Shown: piece after piece, positions 24,801 to 39,800 of the stretch
How positions within the stretch are numbered: position 1 is the first letter of the stretch
How the letters are laid out: every line of letters begins with the position of its first letter
Source: Glossina fuscipes
Taxonomy: Eukaryota > Arthropoda > Insecta > Diptera > Glossinidae
DNA: 64,000 bases
Direction: 5' to 3'
Assembly (NCBI RefSeq): GCF_014805625.2
Contig: NW_023998464.1
Span: 6,159,709-6,223,708 of the forward strand
Program-made: the position numbers and the translations under genes
The notes under the pieces: model-generated
The model's database searches: none
Seen by the model: only the letters and a program-made list of their open reading frames with translations
Told to the model about the DNA's origin: nothing

Positions 24801-27800
24801 GATCGGAGATTGTAAAAACCGACGTACATGTCATTCGTGAGGTTGCTAATATGGAGATATGGACAGGTTTTAAATTTTTGTCCTGACCGTCCTACTGACC
24901 CTGAGCAATTTTGTACCCCACCCTGCCTATGGTCACCTTAAGCCCTTGATTTGAAATTGCAGACGCCGATTTTGGTTCCGACGACTCTCCTAATCTACCA
25001 TCCTCTCACATAGCAAGAAGAAAACAAAAACAATATTAATGTCTATATATTATTTAAAAGTAAACGGATTAAATAAATTATAAGTAGATATAGATGATTC
25101 CTTATGCACTAAACATATTATATATATGCATGCTAGTACGATGAAAAACCTGACAAGCGGATTTTACGTTGCTGAAGACGATGATGTACTTGTTACTACG
25201 GATGATGAAGACATTGCATGAAGTTGAGGACGTCACAATGATAATTGTATTGTGATTTCAAAGTGCTAAAGACGGATAGTGTAAACTCCGCATGTAGCTA
25301 TCGACAATTCACTTGTGTTTTTCTTAATTGTTTGTGTAAACTAACAATTTATTGTTTAATAGAAATGTTCACAATAATGTTTTCTAATTTTTTGCGCTGT
25401 CATAACGGCGTCCGGTACTTTTTTTTTTCTGTACAGTGCAAAATTTACAATTAAAACAAGGAAAATTCATTTTTAAATTTCTTGAATTTTTGTGTTTTCT
25501 AAACAAAATGCTATTAAGACATAATACAATTTTTAATAGTTTGCATCAATTTTTTTCCGTTAAAAAAAAAACTATCACTCGCCTGTCACAAACCACATAA
25601 GAATCTAGGAATTTCTCATAAAATTTTCTTCGTCTAATTATTGAAGCTTTTCTTTCCACTCTCGTTCCGTCTGTCGCCCTTTTTTTTCTCTTGTAATGTA
25701 ACCGTTATTCACTTGTCAACGAGTGACACTAACAGTCTCACCTACTACAGGGTTGTATTTGTAACAAATATTACAAGATACAACCATATGTTACAAGTTT
25801 CAAAAAACTTGTAATGGGCAGCAATGAACAATACTTTAAATGAACTCTCTCTCCTCGTGTCTTCTTCATTGCTTTTATAATGTCCATTTTCTTACTAGGA
25901 AATCGGTAGAAACCCGTTGATACTCCTAGACTAAAAAGTATACAACTTTTTCATACAAGTTATTAAGTAGAACGGATGAAAAGAAGTCAAAATTATTTTA
26001 AATTTTTTTCCAAAAATGTTGTAACTCTAAGAAATTTCTTTACTCAGAATAATCTTATGAGACAATGCGTAATAAAAAAAAATGTTTCGCTTAAGAAGCA
26101 TGAGAATTCAATTGATAATTGTGCGGAGACCTATAGCAAACAACGCAACATCGTTGTAATAACCCTCTTTGTTTTATTTATTGAAGGATATATAAAACAA
26201 ATCCCAATTTTAAAATCTTTTAAAAGCTTCATGTTTTTCTCATTTTACCTACAAGCAGGAAATTCATTACATATCATGATCCCCTGTATGCAAAATTTTG
26301 TTATTGTTATTTTGTGCTAGCGTGCACGTACGCAATGCAATGTTGATGTAAATGAAAATTTTTTACAAGGATTTTAATTTTACAATAAACCTTTTTTTTC
26401 GTTTCGCATTGTATTTCTGTTCCCCGTTTTGCATGCGAAAGCACGAGCGCAAATCTATACAGAATTTTTTAAATGCTGATACATACGCTTGTAAAGTAAA
26501 ATTTTATAAATGTGTTTCAATGAACCAACACCTTTTTACGTATGCTAGGCTACGAGTTGTGAAATAAATATCTGAGATTAGTTCTATTCGTTTCAAGGGG
26601 AGTTTTGTTTACTCCACAATTCGAGGTCTAAGGAAGTTAATATTCGCCCAATCTAAAGCCCGGAACAAATTCTATAAAGCGGCGCTCTTGATAGTTCGAA
26701 GCTTCGAACTTTGGGAATTTGCACTTTTTTAAAACCACTTATAACTCACACCATTTGTGGTACACGGTGTATTAAGTTTGTGCGAGCGGTTGTAACATCC
26801 AGAATAAACTACCTTATATTCTCTTATTACATTGGTTCCGAATCAATCTAAGCTTGTCTATCCAGGGATTTTTGTGTCCGAACAATTTTGCTAATTTTTT
26901 TCAACTTAACCTTAACTTCAGCAACTTTAATCCCTCTTATACTTACTTATTCGTATCAATTAAATGCGAGTATTGTAACGTCCCCAACTCGAAACTCTTC
27001 TACCGTAAACCCCCCTCCTGTTCCAAATAATGACATTTGCTTGACGGCAGTTCCTCCCAGAAAAGCAATATTTGTGTCAAGACTGGCACCTGAAACATCG
27101 GTGGATAACATAAAAGGTTATCTGGCGACGAAAATCCCATCAATCAACTTAAAGCGTGTTAGCATCTTCAAAATGGCTCCTTCTCAAGCTAGGGCAATCT
27201 CTTCTTTTAAAATATTAGTTCCGACTGAAAACAGTGATATGTTGTTAAACAAATCACTGTGGCCAGTAGGATCCTTAATTAAGGAATTTATCCCTCGTGA
27301 TCGTCCCCGTAATACCAAGGCAATAGTCTTGTCGCCTTCAAAAAACTAATTGTTTCTTCAGGCCCACTATCTCTCATTTATCAAAATGTTAGGGACCAAA
27401 ATTCGAAAATTCGTTCCACTTTTCTAAATTCAGTGAGCACGGAATTTTTCTGTTTGGCCTTTACTGAAACTTGGCTAAAACCCGATCTTCATTCGTCGGA
27501 ACTTTTTCATAATTCTTTCCAAGTGTTTAGAAATGATCGAGTGAATCGCATTGGTGGTGGTGTATTAATTGCCACAATATTGTATTACTAAAACATCGTC
27601 TTTCACATCTGACGCTTGATTTCTCAACCGGTAGTATTGAAAGCTTATTGCCATCGTTCTACAATACATTAAATCTACCTATTGCTGCATCTGTTCCGAT
27701 CAAGCATTGTCGACCTCGAAGCAGGTGTGCCCCGTGGTTTAACAAGACAATTAAATATCACAAGAATAGAAAAAACTCGCTATTCAAAAAATATTCGAAA

Positions 27801-30800
27801 AGTGGCTCTGCGCTCGACTATGTCGCTTACTCGGTGGCGAGGCATAGATTTAACTCCCTCAACCATCATTATTACTGCAGATACCTTCAGTTCATTAAAT
27901 CCTCTCTGTTTGCTAATCCTAAATTCTTCTTTAAATTTGTTAACTCTAGAGGAAAAATTTCCACATATCCCTCTCATGTTTCATTTAATGGCTCTGATTC
28001 CTCGGATGATTTTGAAATCTCAAATCTATTTGCTGAGTATTTCCGACGAAACTTTTCGATTGCCATATCCTATAACTAACTCGGTTTCAATACCTAACTT
28101 GGTTATTTCGGATGATGTTTTTAGAGGGTTGAATTCTCTAAAATACAGTTGTTCGCCTGGACCTGATGGAATTCCATCATGTGTACTTAAATCTTGCGCT
28201 GTCGAGTTATGTGGTGTGATCTCAAAGATTTTTAACATGTCTTTGTATTTAGGTGTTTTCCCTTCATGTTGGAAGAGTAGTTTCCTTATTCCTATCCACA
28301 AGAGTGGAAGTAGACAATTTGTTGAGAACTACAGAGGCATAGCCAAGTTGAGTGTCTTGCCCAAGTTGTTCGAGCGTATTGTGACTCAGCATTTGGCCTT
28401 TGCCATTAATTCGTATATTTCTCCGCACCAGCACGGCTTTCGTAAAGGGCGATCTACAGTCACCAACTTGTTAGAGTTTACCTGTCATGTTTTCAATGCT
28501 TTTTCTAGCGGCTCTCGCACAGATGTTATTTACACTGATTTAAGCAAAGCATTTGATATGGTTAACCATAGACTGCTTATCTTTAAACTCCAAGCCTCTG
28601 GTTTCCCACCCTACTTAGTGAAATGGATAAGCTCTTATCTGCACAATAGATCCTTCAGAGTTTTGTCCAGAGTCCATTAGCTCGGATGAATTCCCCGTTA
28701 CGTCTGGCGTACCTCAAGGAAGTCACTTAGGTCCTATTTTATTTAGTTTATACATTAACGATCTCCCATCGGTGGTTAATTCCAGCCAGATCTTAATGTA
28801 TGCTGATGATGTGAAACTGTTTTCTTTCTTCTCTGTTGAATCGCAATCACATCAGCTTCAAGGTGATTTGAATAATTTTGTTGCATGGTGCTCTTTGAAT
28901 CTTCTGAATCTAAATCTAAATAAACGTAAGAAGCTTTCATTCTCAAGAAGAAAGTCATTCATTACTCAGTATTTCATAGATTCGCATAAGTTGGAGGACG
29001 TCGATTCGATCACAGATTTAGGCGTTCTATTTAACCATAGGTTGCGTTTTAACTTGCATATTGAGCTCTCGATTAGCAAAGCTAGGTCCGCGCTTAGTTT
29101 TATAAAAAGGTGGTCCAAAGAGCTTGATGATCCCTACATTAGGAAAAGGCTGTACATGTGTTTGGTTAGACCCATACTCGAGTATGCCTCAGTTGTGTGG
29201 TCTCCTTCATATAGGTGCTATGTAGATTCAATCGAATCTGTTCAAAAGCAATTCTTGCTGTTTGCCCTTAGAAATTTGGGTTGAGATCCGATTGCCTCTC
29301 TTCCTCCGTATCAAAATAGGTTGCTTCTGCTGTCCCTACCGTCTCTTGAGAAACGTAGATTTGTTCTTGGCGTTTCCTTTCTAATTAAAGTAATAAATGG
29401 TGCTATTGACTCGCCTTCATTACTTGGTGAAATAAGCTTTAATGTCCGTAACCGCTTCTCTAGGCACTTTATCTTGGTTAAGCTTAGTCAGTGCAAATAT
29501 AATTATGAGCTGTTTAATCCGCTCAGAGTCGTTTGCAAGAACCTAACTGACATCTACCACTTATTCTCGTTATCGGACTCTTTAAAGTCTATTAAAGCAA
29601 CATTGCTTAATACGCGCGATTTACCTATGTCGTGTTTAAACTAGCTTTTATCCTTAAAAAGTCGTTACGTTTCGAAAGTGAATTATTGTCAATTTATTAT
29701 CGGTTGCCAGGCTTATGCATGTTTGCGATGGCTTAGGGGTTCATTTGCAATTTGGTCCTGTACCGGGTGTAAGTGTGCTCCTATGCTGATAGTGTACATG
29801 CTTTTTTTTCTTTTTTCTTTTTTTTTTTCTTCTTATTTGTTTTATTATGCTTATACTCAATTTTATTGTTAATTAATATAAGTTTTGTATTAAGAGCCAA
29901 TTGAACTCGACTGTTATTTGTTTAGTTGAGTTTCTAGTATAAGTGGAATAGAATAAATAAATAAATAAAATAAACCGTCTTTTGTGGATTACATGTTTTC
30001 ATTTAATTCCTTTTAAGAATTAGTTCGTACCGTTGAACTGTGATTTTTAGGAGAGCATAGATTTGCGGTCATACGAGAAACATCTTAAGCATCCGTTACC
30101 AAACTTCTTGATAAAGTTTATAAATAGTGCCATTGACCCGCCTGTTTTTCTAAGTGGGATTAATTTTCCTGTTTCTATTCGCCCGACTATGAATTTTCCT
30201 TTTATAAAACTTAGCCTATGCACCTTCAATTATAAACTTTTTAACTCAATTAGTGTCCTCTGTAAAAATCTAAATAAGTTGGTTTCGTTAAAACTGCTGT
30301 TTTCAATACCAGCGTATTGCCGATGCCATACTAAAACCAAAATTTAAAATTTCGGTATTGATCACGAGACAGACTCTAATTTGATGATTTTCAGTTGTTG
30401 AATGTGTATGGCGAGTATACGATTTTCTTTTTGCTTATTCCTACATGTCCTTCTAAATCTCACAGTTTTAAGATCTCTCTTGCTTTAATTGTAACTAAAT
30501 GAAGCTTTCAACTTAATTTAACTGAATCTACGCCGTAGCTGAATTCTGCATATTGAAATAACAAAATGAAATGTTTTCGAGACAATTTCATGAAATTTGT
30601 TATGCCGACGTATTTTGGCAATTGAAAACGAATCGGATCGGCCTTATTTTGAAAAGTGGGCACGTGAATAATTATAGGGTGATGTAGGGTATTTATTGGC
30701 TGGCGCCGGCCAGCTATAGTGTTTCAAATAGCTATATATATCAAGCCGTGACCTTTAACGGGAACGCACAGCCGAGTAGATAAGCGTCGCGATTGCCAAA

Positions 30801-33800
30801 TCCGTGAATGGCTGACCATGCTTGGATCGCAGCAACAAGACAGTGCTCGGCGGGTAAAGGGTTAACACCTCTCTCTACAGTGCAACACATTTAGCACACA
30901 TTCCCTGAATGATTAGTAATATCAGAAAGAAGTGCTTTTCGTGAAAGCAAATAAACATCCGCCATCTGCCAGTTCTGACGAGTACCACTTATTTATAGCT
31001 TAATCGTTAAATTTAACCAACTTGAGCTACAAAAAACGAAATGGAATTGCTTCGTTAATAGAAGCGGATTTGTACGATTAAAATCGTTGTATGTACTGGA
31101 GATTGAAAAATATTCACTAAAACTACTTCAAAATAAGCAGTTTTTTAAGGTCTTCCTCCGCATTGTTGCGGAGTCTGAAAATTTATCAAAACATTGATAG
31201 ACAGGCAGACAAGTCAATATGTACGCAAAGCAAATGGACGGATGAACAGATGATCTATATTCACTTGTTTACCGAACTTATTGAACAAAAACGGGCGCAT
31301 AGCCGCCTTTATTTATAAGAGTCAAAGAATAACTGGTGCGGATATTTTTCCGGGGGATAGAAAAATAAGTACACCAAGGAGCAGATATACACATAGTTCA
31401 ATGCAATTAATTAACCGCGATCGCGCTGCCTGGGATTCTTCGACAGTGTTTTGTCAATACCGTCTGTGACTCAAACGGTTAATTAACTAATTGAAAGAAG
31501 AAGAGAACATGATTCAAAGATTGAACTTAGTCGGAGCGAGAGAAACTCGAGAAGGAAAAATGAATATTAGGGAATATTTTCATTTATAATATTGTAAATG
31601 AAATTGTGATTTGTTAACATTTAATATTTTTTAGGTGGTTTGAATAAATTTCCTTTCGAGAGCATAGATCCTGAGGTCCAGGTAATTATCATCCAAGGCC
31701 CACGCAATTCTGTAACGACTGGTAACTCTTTAAGGAAATTTCCCAAATTGGAAGTAATACGTATCACCGACTCGAATGTCCCGGTCATAGGTGCCGAATC
31801 CTTGTGGGGTTTGCAGCATTTAAAAATTCTTGGTAAGTTCTTAAGTTATTAAATTCGCTTAAAAATTATACACGACAAGGCTTGCTAGGATTAATATAAA
31901 ATGGAGATGTGAGAATAAGTTTATTCTGTGATTTACATATTTTTATTTTGAATAACATAAAGTCCAACTCAATTTAAATTGAAATATGCTCAAGTCGATC
32001 ATATTCAAATCATTTTTTTTTTTTGTGTGCTCATTATCCTATGATTTTCATTTTATTATTTTTTCTTTTTCTTGTTATTGATTATTTTTTACAAAGAAGC
32101 TGCGTCCTACGCTTCCTAATGTTGTTCCATTTCTGATTTCTTCATTGTCCATATCCTAAAAAAAGCTATTCAAGGAGAATTTAGATTCTTTGAATTTTAA
32201 AGCATACGATATGATGTATTTTCTAAGACCCTAAGTGGCCCTATAAACTTCTTCGATGTGTCTTTTTAATTTCAAATGGTTCTTTGGCGTATTGATAAAT
32301 GTACATATCATTGTGGATGATTGTGGGTTAAAGTTATTTTAATTTTAGAAATAAAATCTGACAAACTACTCGTGGATTGATCTTGCATTAGTGCTTCTTT
32401 TAAAACTTACGGAATTTGATCAATTGCTTCTTCGTATATGAAAAGAAGTGAAAGAAAATTCCAACATTTAACGAAATTTTGATGACAATAACTGTGCTAT
32501 TGCTAGAGTTACATCTTTCATCAAGTTATCAGCAGAGCTCCGCTTAAGGCGAATCTTGTACATACACTATTCACACTTGATAGTTTTTACTAAGAAGTTT
32601 TACAGCACACTGGCATGCATATGTGTGCGGCATCACGAACGACGATCTTGTGCTCATTGAATTTGAAATACTTTCCAAGTAACTTTACGCATAATTGCAC
32701 ACAAGGTTTTTTTCTCAAGCCAAAACTAATTGGGCTCTGTTCTCATTGTCTTACTGCACCAGCAGCTGCAAAGAGTAAAAGATAAGTTTAATTAATGCAT
32801 AAAAGATCTTTAGTTTTCGTATATAGTTTATAGTATTTAAGTAATTTTGGTGTTTATTAGCATTTCATACCAGTTTTTTTTTGTTTTTTTTTTTTTTGTT
32901 TTTCAAGAAGAATGCATTACTCACAACAATTAAGCAGCAAACAAGTAAATTAGGATGAATGCAACATGATTGACGTAAAAGAAACTTATTTTAAAAATTC
33001 GAGAACGAAAAAAAAGAATTTCTGTTTAATTTCTGAGAAATTCTTGTGCTTTTAATTGAATTTTTCTGAAAAGAACAAGAAATTTGTTGCTAATGTTCAA
33101 AGAATTTTGTATAGAAAATATCAAGAGGAGTCTTTTGTTTTTCTTAAAATCTGATTTCAATGCATACAAAAATCAAAAAAAAAAGGGAAAACCATTTTTA
33201 TAAAAAGAATTTTCATACAAAATCAATCTTTAATTAACGTGTATAAGAAAACTCTGCGAGAAAATCGAAAAATCCTTTAATTTGCTATGTACACGCAAAT
33301 CCCGGAAGACTACTAAATATATTTACAAGATCTCGACAATTCTCTTAATGACTTTTCATTTTATTTCTTTTAACGAGGTCACGAAAACCGTTCTTCGAAT
33401 TAAGCAAATTGTACATGCACATACATACGTACGGCGTGAACGCCAATGGTACATCAACGTTGTTGGCGTTGTCGTCTTATTTCAATAATAAAATTAAATA
33501 TTGGTTACTGCAAGAATTTTCCGCTTTCGAATTTCGAAGCAGCCTGAGCAGCAATGGTTTTAACACGAGAATCATTGTAGAGTGCTGAGAGGTTCTTTTC
33601 TCCATTTTTTATGTTTTTATATCTGATTAACCTATAAAAAAACTTAATGAATATTTAATTTTTTCTTCTTCTTTTCTTTTTTTTGTCGCTGTTTTATTCA
33701 ATTTCCTCTTAATTTTATGTCTTTATGCGCTTATCGATGCTGCTGTTAAATGAAAATCACTCAACTCTCGCCTATCATTGCAATCGTTTGATATACGATA

Positions 33801-36800
33801 CTGTAGATTTTTCCAAGAATAACATAAGTCTTATCATGCAAAAAGATTTTCGTGGGCAAAATAATCTTCTCGAATTGGATTTATCGAAAAATAAAATTAT
33901 CAATATCGCCAGTTCAACGTTTTGCAATTTAACGGTAAGTAAGAAAGCAAATTATTTTTACTGTCACTATTTTTATTTGTCTCGTTTTGTTCTGCCCCGA
34001 TAATGAATTAAATTGACAAATATACTCAAACTTAAACTTGTTAGATTTATATCTAATATGTACGATTAAGTTGTTGGAATTAATTGCCTGAATTAAGGAA
34101 CAAACAACATATCAAATGTTATTGCCTGCTTTGGCGACCACCTATAAATTGTAATAATATGTTTGGTATGGTGTGAATCTGACTCCTTGGCTTTCTAAGA
34201 CAAAGTGTAATTACTACTTTAGGGTGATGAATAAAACTTCATTTTAAAGGGTTCTCTTTAAACTATATGCAACGATGCGATCACATTGGAGAGGACACAA
34301 CATAGTTTCTTGCAGCTTTAAATACATATAGTCGGTGAGCATTTCCGGAAAACTTTGATTTTCGTAGTTAATTCTCAGGATTCGAAGATTGCTAAGTTCC
34401 TACGCGTGATGAACAGTAAATGTATTACGATATGCAGAGCCGAAGAAGTGTTCGCAATTCGAGCCTAGAATATCCCATCGTCCTCGCTGTTGACAACAGC
34501 TATTATTCCTTCCGATCAACACGAGTTTCAATAGATGACCGATAGAAATACCGATCATCGAAGGACGAGGAAAATATCTATTTGTTCATTTGTCAAAACG
34601 TTTACAACGCCCAGAAGGAAGCATCGAAGATCCCACAAAATATATATATTCTTGATCAGCATGAAATTCTAAATCGATTTAATCATGTCCGTCTGTCCGT
34701 CTGTGTAATATCTGTTGTAAACATATTCCTGGCGCCAAAAGGGAAGCTATTAACTTAAAATTTGGGAGACACATTGGAAGTTCTTGCACGCAGGTTGGTA
34801 TTGAAAATGAGTCACATCGGTCAAAGGTCACGTCCACAGCACCACGTAAACTGAGAACAACTCTGTTTTTCAAGGAGAATGAAAAATTCGTTTTTTGCTC
34901 ATTACTCATACTCTTTAGCTGATAAATTTACAAAAATTTGAATACTCTATGAGCGACGCTGTAGTATCTGTGTACAAAAATGGAAAAGATTGACCGCGCC
35001 TACCCAAAAAGTGTAGCAAAATTGAACTATTTTTTCAATACCTTTATAAAACGCAGAAACAAGCTTTAAAAACCCCATAAAGTGTACAAACTATTGATTA
35101 GTTTCCACATAAAGTATACAAATTATTGACCAGTTTCGAATCTTGAATGCACCTAAACAGGTCCGTCATGTTCGTCTATCCATCTGTCCGTTTGCGCAAC
35201 TTTGTAGTATTTGTAGTAAATGTTCTCCGGCTAGAGTAAATGAAGATATCACCTAAAAATTTGGAACAGAATTTCGAATTGACCTAAACTTTTCAAAGAA
35301 CACGCCTACAACGCCCCTATGACTCTACGACAAAACTTTTATTTTGAAAATAAAAGAAATCAACTGCCCACGCTCCATATTACAGAGCGTAAGAATTTCA
35401 TTCTTTTACTTCTTTTGCCTTTTTTTTGGGGTAAACGTTGACCGGTATAAAACCGAACTTAATGTTCTTACTTGTTGTTTATTCGAACGGTGCGTCTTTT
35501 CTTGATGGTAACCAAATATTGATTGAATCATATTATTTGCAAAAGACGCCAAGACAACATTTTGAATTTTTTGCAACGAAACATCGAATGTAGAAAGAAA
35601 CCTATATGGTTATATATTATTTCCAAATAAAATAGTTTTCCTTTGAAAATGATTTTCACTTTATAAATAATAATTCTTTTTAACAAAACATTAACCTAAT
35701 TAACTTTTATTCCTACCGATGCTAGGAGCTGCGTCGCTTGAGCTTGGCTGATAATTCTATTGGTGAATTGGTGCAGCGCATATTTTTTATGCTAAGTAAA
35801 CTGAAATATTTGGATTTAAGCGGAAATCCTTTGCAAGATTTACCACCAGATGTGTTTCGCGACGTACCAGTTAGTAGCAGAAAATCGAATCCGAAAATGT
35901 TCATCTTATATAATTTTTTTAATTTTCTTTTCTTTATTCTCGCTTAGCAACTTAAGATATTCAAATGTCGCAATTGTCAATTGAAAAAAATCAATCCTCA
36001 ATTATACAATTTATTGCCACAGCTCGCTGAACTTGATTTAGGACGAAATGAGGTATGGCGCAGACAAAATATAGCTGAAAGAGAAAGAAGGAAAAGCTAA
36101 AGAATAAAAATCCAATTTTTCCATTATCTCTTAACAGTTCAAATTTCTCGATAAGGATGAATTTCGTGATGTCAAGCATTTAACAAAAGTTCTCCTAGAT
36201 GGTAATCAGTTATCTGTGGCTGTGGATGAACTATTTCGTATGCAAAAATCTCTTAAGCATTTGGGTAAGAAAAATGGGAAGCACAAAAATTGAACAAATT
36301 TGGTATTCAATGATTTTAACAAACATTCTCTTATGTCTTCCTTGTTCCATTGTAAATTTTTTTTCTTCCATTTCTTTTTGTGTTTTTGCTGGTACGCTTG
36401 TGCTTGTGTTTACATATATATATAGATCTGTCCTATAATCGTTTGGCTAAAGTTCCAAACAATTCATTTTTAAGTTTGACTAATTTAACATTTCTGGATT
36501 TGTCATATAACAAATTGGTGCGTTTAGAGCCACAATCTGTTCGACGTCTTAACAATTTAAGGACTTTAAACATTAGCGGTAATATACATATGGATTTGCA
36601 TGAAATTCGCGAAACATTTGAGGTAAGTTTACGTTTTTTTTTTCCATTTCGATTGGATTTTTCCCATTAATAAAAAAACCTACAAACTATGTTGCTCAGC
36701 TAGTGGAAAAATTTTTCCGATTTTTTCAATAAAGCGATAAGAAAATCCCTTCAAAAATCGAAAGTTTTAATTTTTTTTTATGTTTCTCGTTAATCTTTGT

Positions 36801-39800
36801 TTTTCCAAAGGGAAGTTTTTACATATTTCATTGCATCTCATCTTAATCTCAACTGAAATATTTCTTCCTTTTCTTTCCATCGCGTTACGAAAGCAACATT
36901 TTATGCCTTAAATTAATTGTGGATTCTTTAGTGCAGTTTAGGTTTGCTGCCGTCTATTTACTTTTTGTGTAAACTATTGACAGCCTTAAGATAACGACCT
37001 TCGCAAGCTAGTAAGTGAACTATACACCTTAGGGTTTTTAATGCACAAACTATTTCGTAATAAAATATAAATATTTGCCTAGTGTGTTAAAGTTAAGAAA
37101 CGTGCTTAAGCAATTTTAAGGCTGAAAGCAACGAAATATTGCTTGGTTTCAACGAAATATTTGGGTACACATAGTTAGTAGTTGGCTTTAACGAAAAATT
37201 GTTGTTACGATGCATATTTATGTATATAGTAAATACAATAATATAAGATTTTAACCCGATGTGGACGCACTCTTCTGTCCATCCGTCCGTAACTGGTCAT
37301 CTACGACTTCATAGTGTGGATGGAAGTCAAAGCCTGAAGGTAAGCAAGACCCGGTCCCAAAATTTCGATGTAGAGCAAAACTGCCGATAATTGGCAATCT
37401 AAAGGCTATAACATAAATTTTAAATTTAGAAACATTTAATGGATTAAAAATGTTATAGTTTTCGGGTTTCGTACTCTAAGGTAACCTTAACCTCAGGGGG
37501 CATGACGTTTCCAATTGTAACCGATCTATGAAGTAAGAGTGTCCCGGATCAGAGTGAAATGGCAGAATTTGCACATTCGACCGTCCGACGTCTCCTATCC
37601 TCTTTTTCCCTTTTACAAGTCAAAAATTGAGATAAACGCTTTTTTTTGACTACGATTTAAATTTTTCAATTCGCAAGAACAATGACTAAACATCCCTACG
37701 TCACTCTACACTCAGTATTAAAAATGAGGCTTTCTTGTTACATAAAGGCATACTACTCGCAGGAAACTTTTAAAACCTATGGTGAAATACTATTACTGAG
37801 CGATTTGTGTCACTGTATACGAGGAATGGGCGTTTAAAGGCGTTCGTTCTTCGATCAAAATAGGCCGATGTAACAAATTTCGCCAAAGTATCTCGAAAAT
37901 AGATATCAGATGAACATATCCAAATAGAAATACTTTATACACGCTGGCCAAGTGCGGGATTTGTTATCTACACTTCGAAAATCTTTCGAATTTCAAGTGG
38001 ATATACATTCGATTTTTGAATTTAATTGAAGTTCACTATCGTCTTTAACAGCATTTTCCGATACGTATATCTACGAATCGCAAATGTTTTATCAAGTTTA
38101 TATGCTGCGTGCGGCACGTCTAATAAATTCATTAATTACGCTACGTTGATACTCTGTCGTAAAAGTCCAAGCTTTTCTGAAACGTTATAATAAAATTCAT
38201 TATAATAGGTTTTTATTTCTCTCCAGCTTTTGCCGCACCTGACACATCTTTCTATTGCTGATATGGGAGTATTGCCAGTTGGTTTACTGGTACCATTTAA
38301 AAACTTACGTTACTTAAATATATCTGGCAATCATTTGGATAGCATGTCCTTACAAGTCATTGAACCCTGCCAAGAATTAGAGGTAAATGTAATTGTGAAT
38401 ATAAAATAAAAGGTAATAAAAATAATCGGTTGGGCTTATATCAAGAAAAGAAGAACATTTATAATATAAATAAAAAACAAATAATAAATGAATTTGAAAA
38501 GTAAATAAAAAAAAAAAATTAAATAAAAATAGAAAACCATGTACTGCTTGCCTACTAGTCCTAACCAGATATTATGTATGTGCAAGCCAAGGCACACTAC
38601 ACCGCAAACATGGTTAATAGAAAAACTAAAAGGTTCAAGGTTTCAGGTTTGAAAAGGAAATTGAAATGAAATAATAATTTTTACTCGAAAGCGCAAACAA
38701 CAATTTTTTCAAAGGTGAAGGGAAGAAAGACGAGTAAGCATGAATTGAAACGTATATCTATAAATTCCTATTTAGGTAATAAATAAAATATTTATTTATT
38801 GAAGTATGTTTTTTAAATAAAACGATTATTATTCCGACTCTCCAAAAATCTTAGAGGATTCTTTTTCAAAAGGAATTTTTTTTCTATAAAGTATATAGAG
38901 ACTCTATTTGCGGGCGTTCGTCATTTTTTTTTTTTTTTTTTAGTACTTCTAATACTTACAATATTACTCTAAATTTTTTATGTGTACAGATATGGTTTAG
39001 TACAATTATGTAAATTAGAGAAGGAGAAGCTTTTGGGACATACAAATTGATTTATAAGCTTATGAGAATTTTCTGTTAAGAAAGATTGCCTTCTAAACTG
39101 ATTATCAAAATGATTTTCATTCGTACGGCATTTGTAAGCATAAAGAAAACATGTGTTGTTAACTTTGTCTTACCACAAAATACCAATACACTAAAAATAA
39201 AGTGTACATATATTATTTATATTATGTATGAATATCTAGGCATGTATGAATTTCTGCCCACTTCCTACATACATGGTGTCAAATAGTATCGGGAACATTG
39301 AAAACTAAAGGACACGTTCCAATTATTATTGAGCTTTCGCGAGCAAAACAAAGTCTAACCCTATGAAATGCCGTGTTTGTACCGTTCCCTGAAAGACTTG
39401 TAGGGCTTTGGTAATAATTACAAATTCGATGTCACATGCATACGCGATTCGGTTGATGACATATATAAACGAGTGTTTCGAACAGAAACTCCTGCTCTAA
39501 TAGAAAAAAGGCTTTACTCCCAAAGCAAAATGCTGCGTACAGGGTCCTAAGATTTCTGATCTACCCCTTTCAGGTTAACGAATTTCTAACACTTCTACTT
39601 TCTCTTTTAATTTAACCAAGAAATCTCTATCGTTGGTTGAGCGTGATGGACGACCAAGATCAAAAAGTCAAAATTTTAATTTCTTTGCTAAATACCTGCT
39701 ATCCCTTTTATTGACATTCTTGCTATGATTCGTTCATTGCCTTTGAAAATCTTTACCCGATATTTTCGAAAATTTCGTTTACGTAACGTTATCGGGACGT

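Larger units (their letters stand above)
26888..29975 (+). mobile_element. Non-LTR retrotransposon copy B, ORF1 end plus deleted ORF2
   Basis: Sense copy in intron 1. It holds the ORF1 C-terminus (to 27349), the start of the endonuclease (27360-27575), an internal deletion of the catalytic middle at about 27577, then the linker, reverse transcriptase and C-terminal domain, a 3' UTR and a TAAA-type tail at 29950-29975. Lesions in ORF2 include frameshifts near 28075 and 28670 and a TGG-to-TGA-type stop at 29282-29284. Confidence 0.85.

Noticed and set aside
25976..26320. 114-codon frame in intron 1
   Set aside because: AT-driven composition, no recognisable family.
33725..33806. In-frame upstream start of LRR exon 3
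   Set aside because: The frame is open, but it lacks repeat motifs. The acceptor at 33807 restores phase and repeat spacing.
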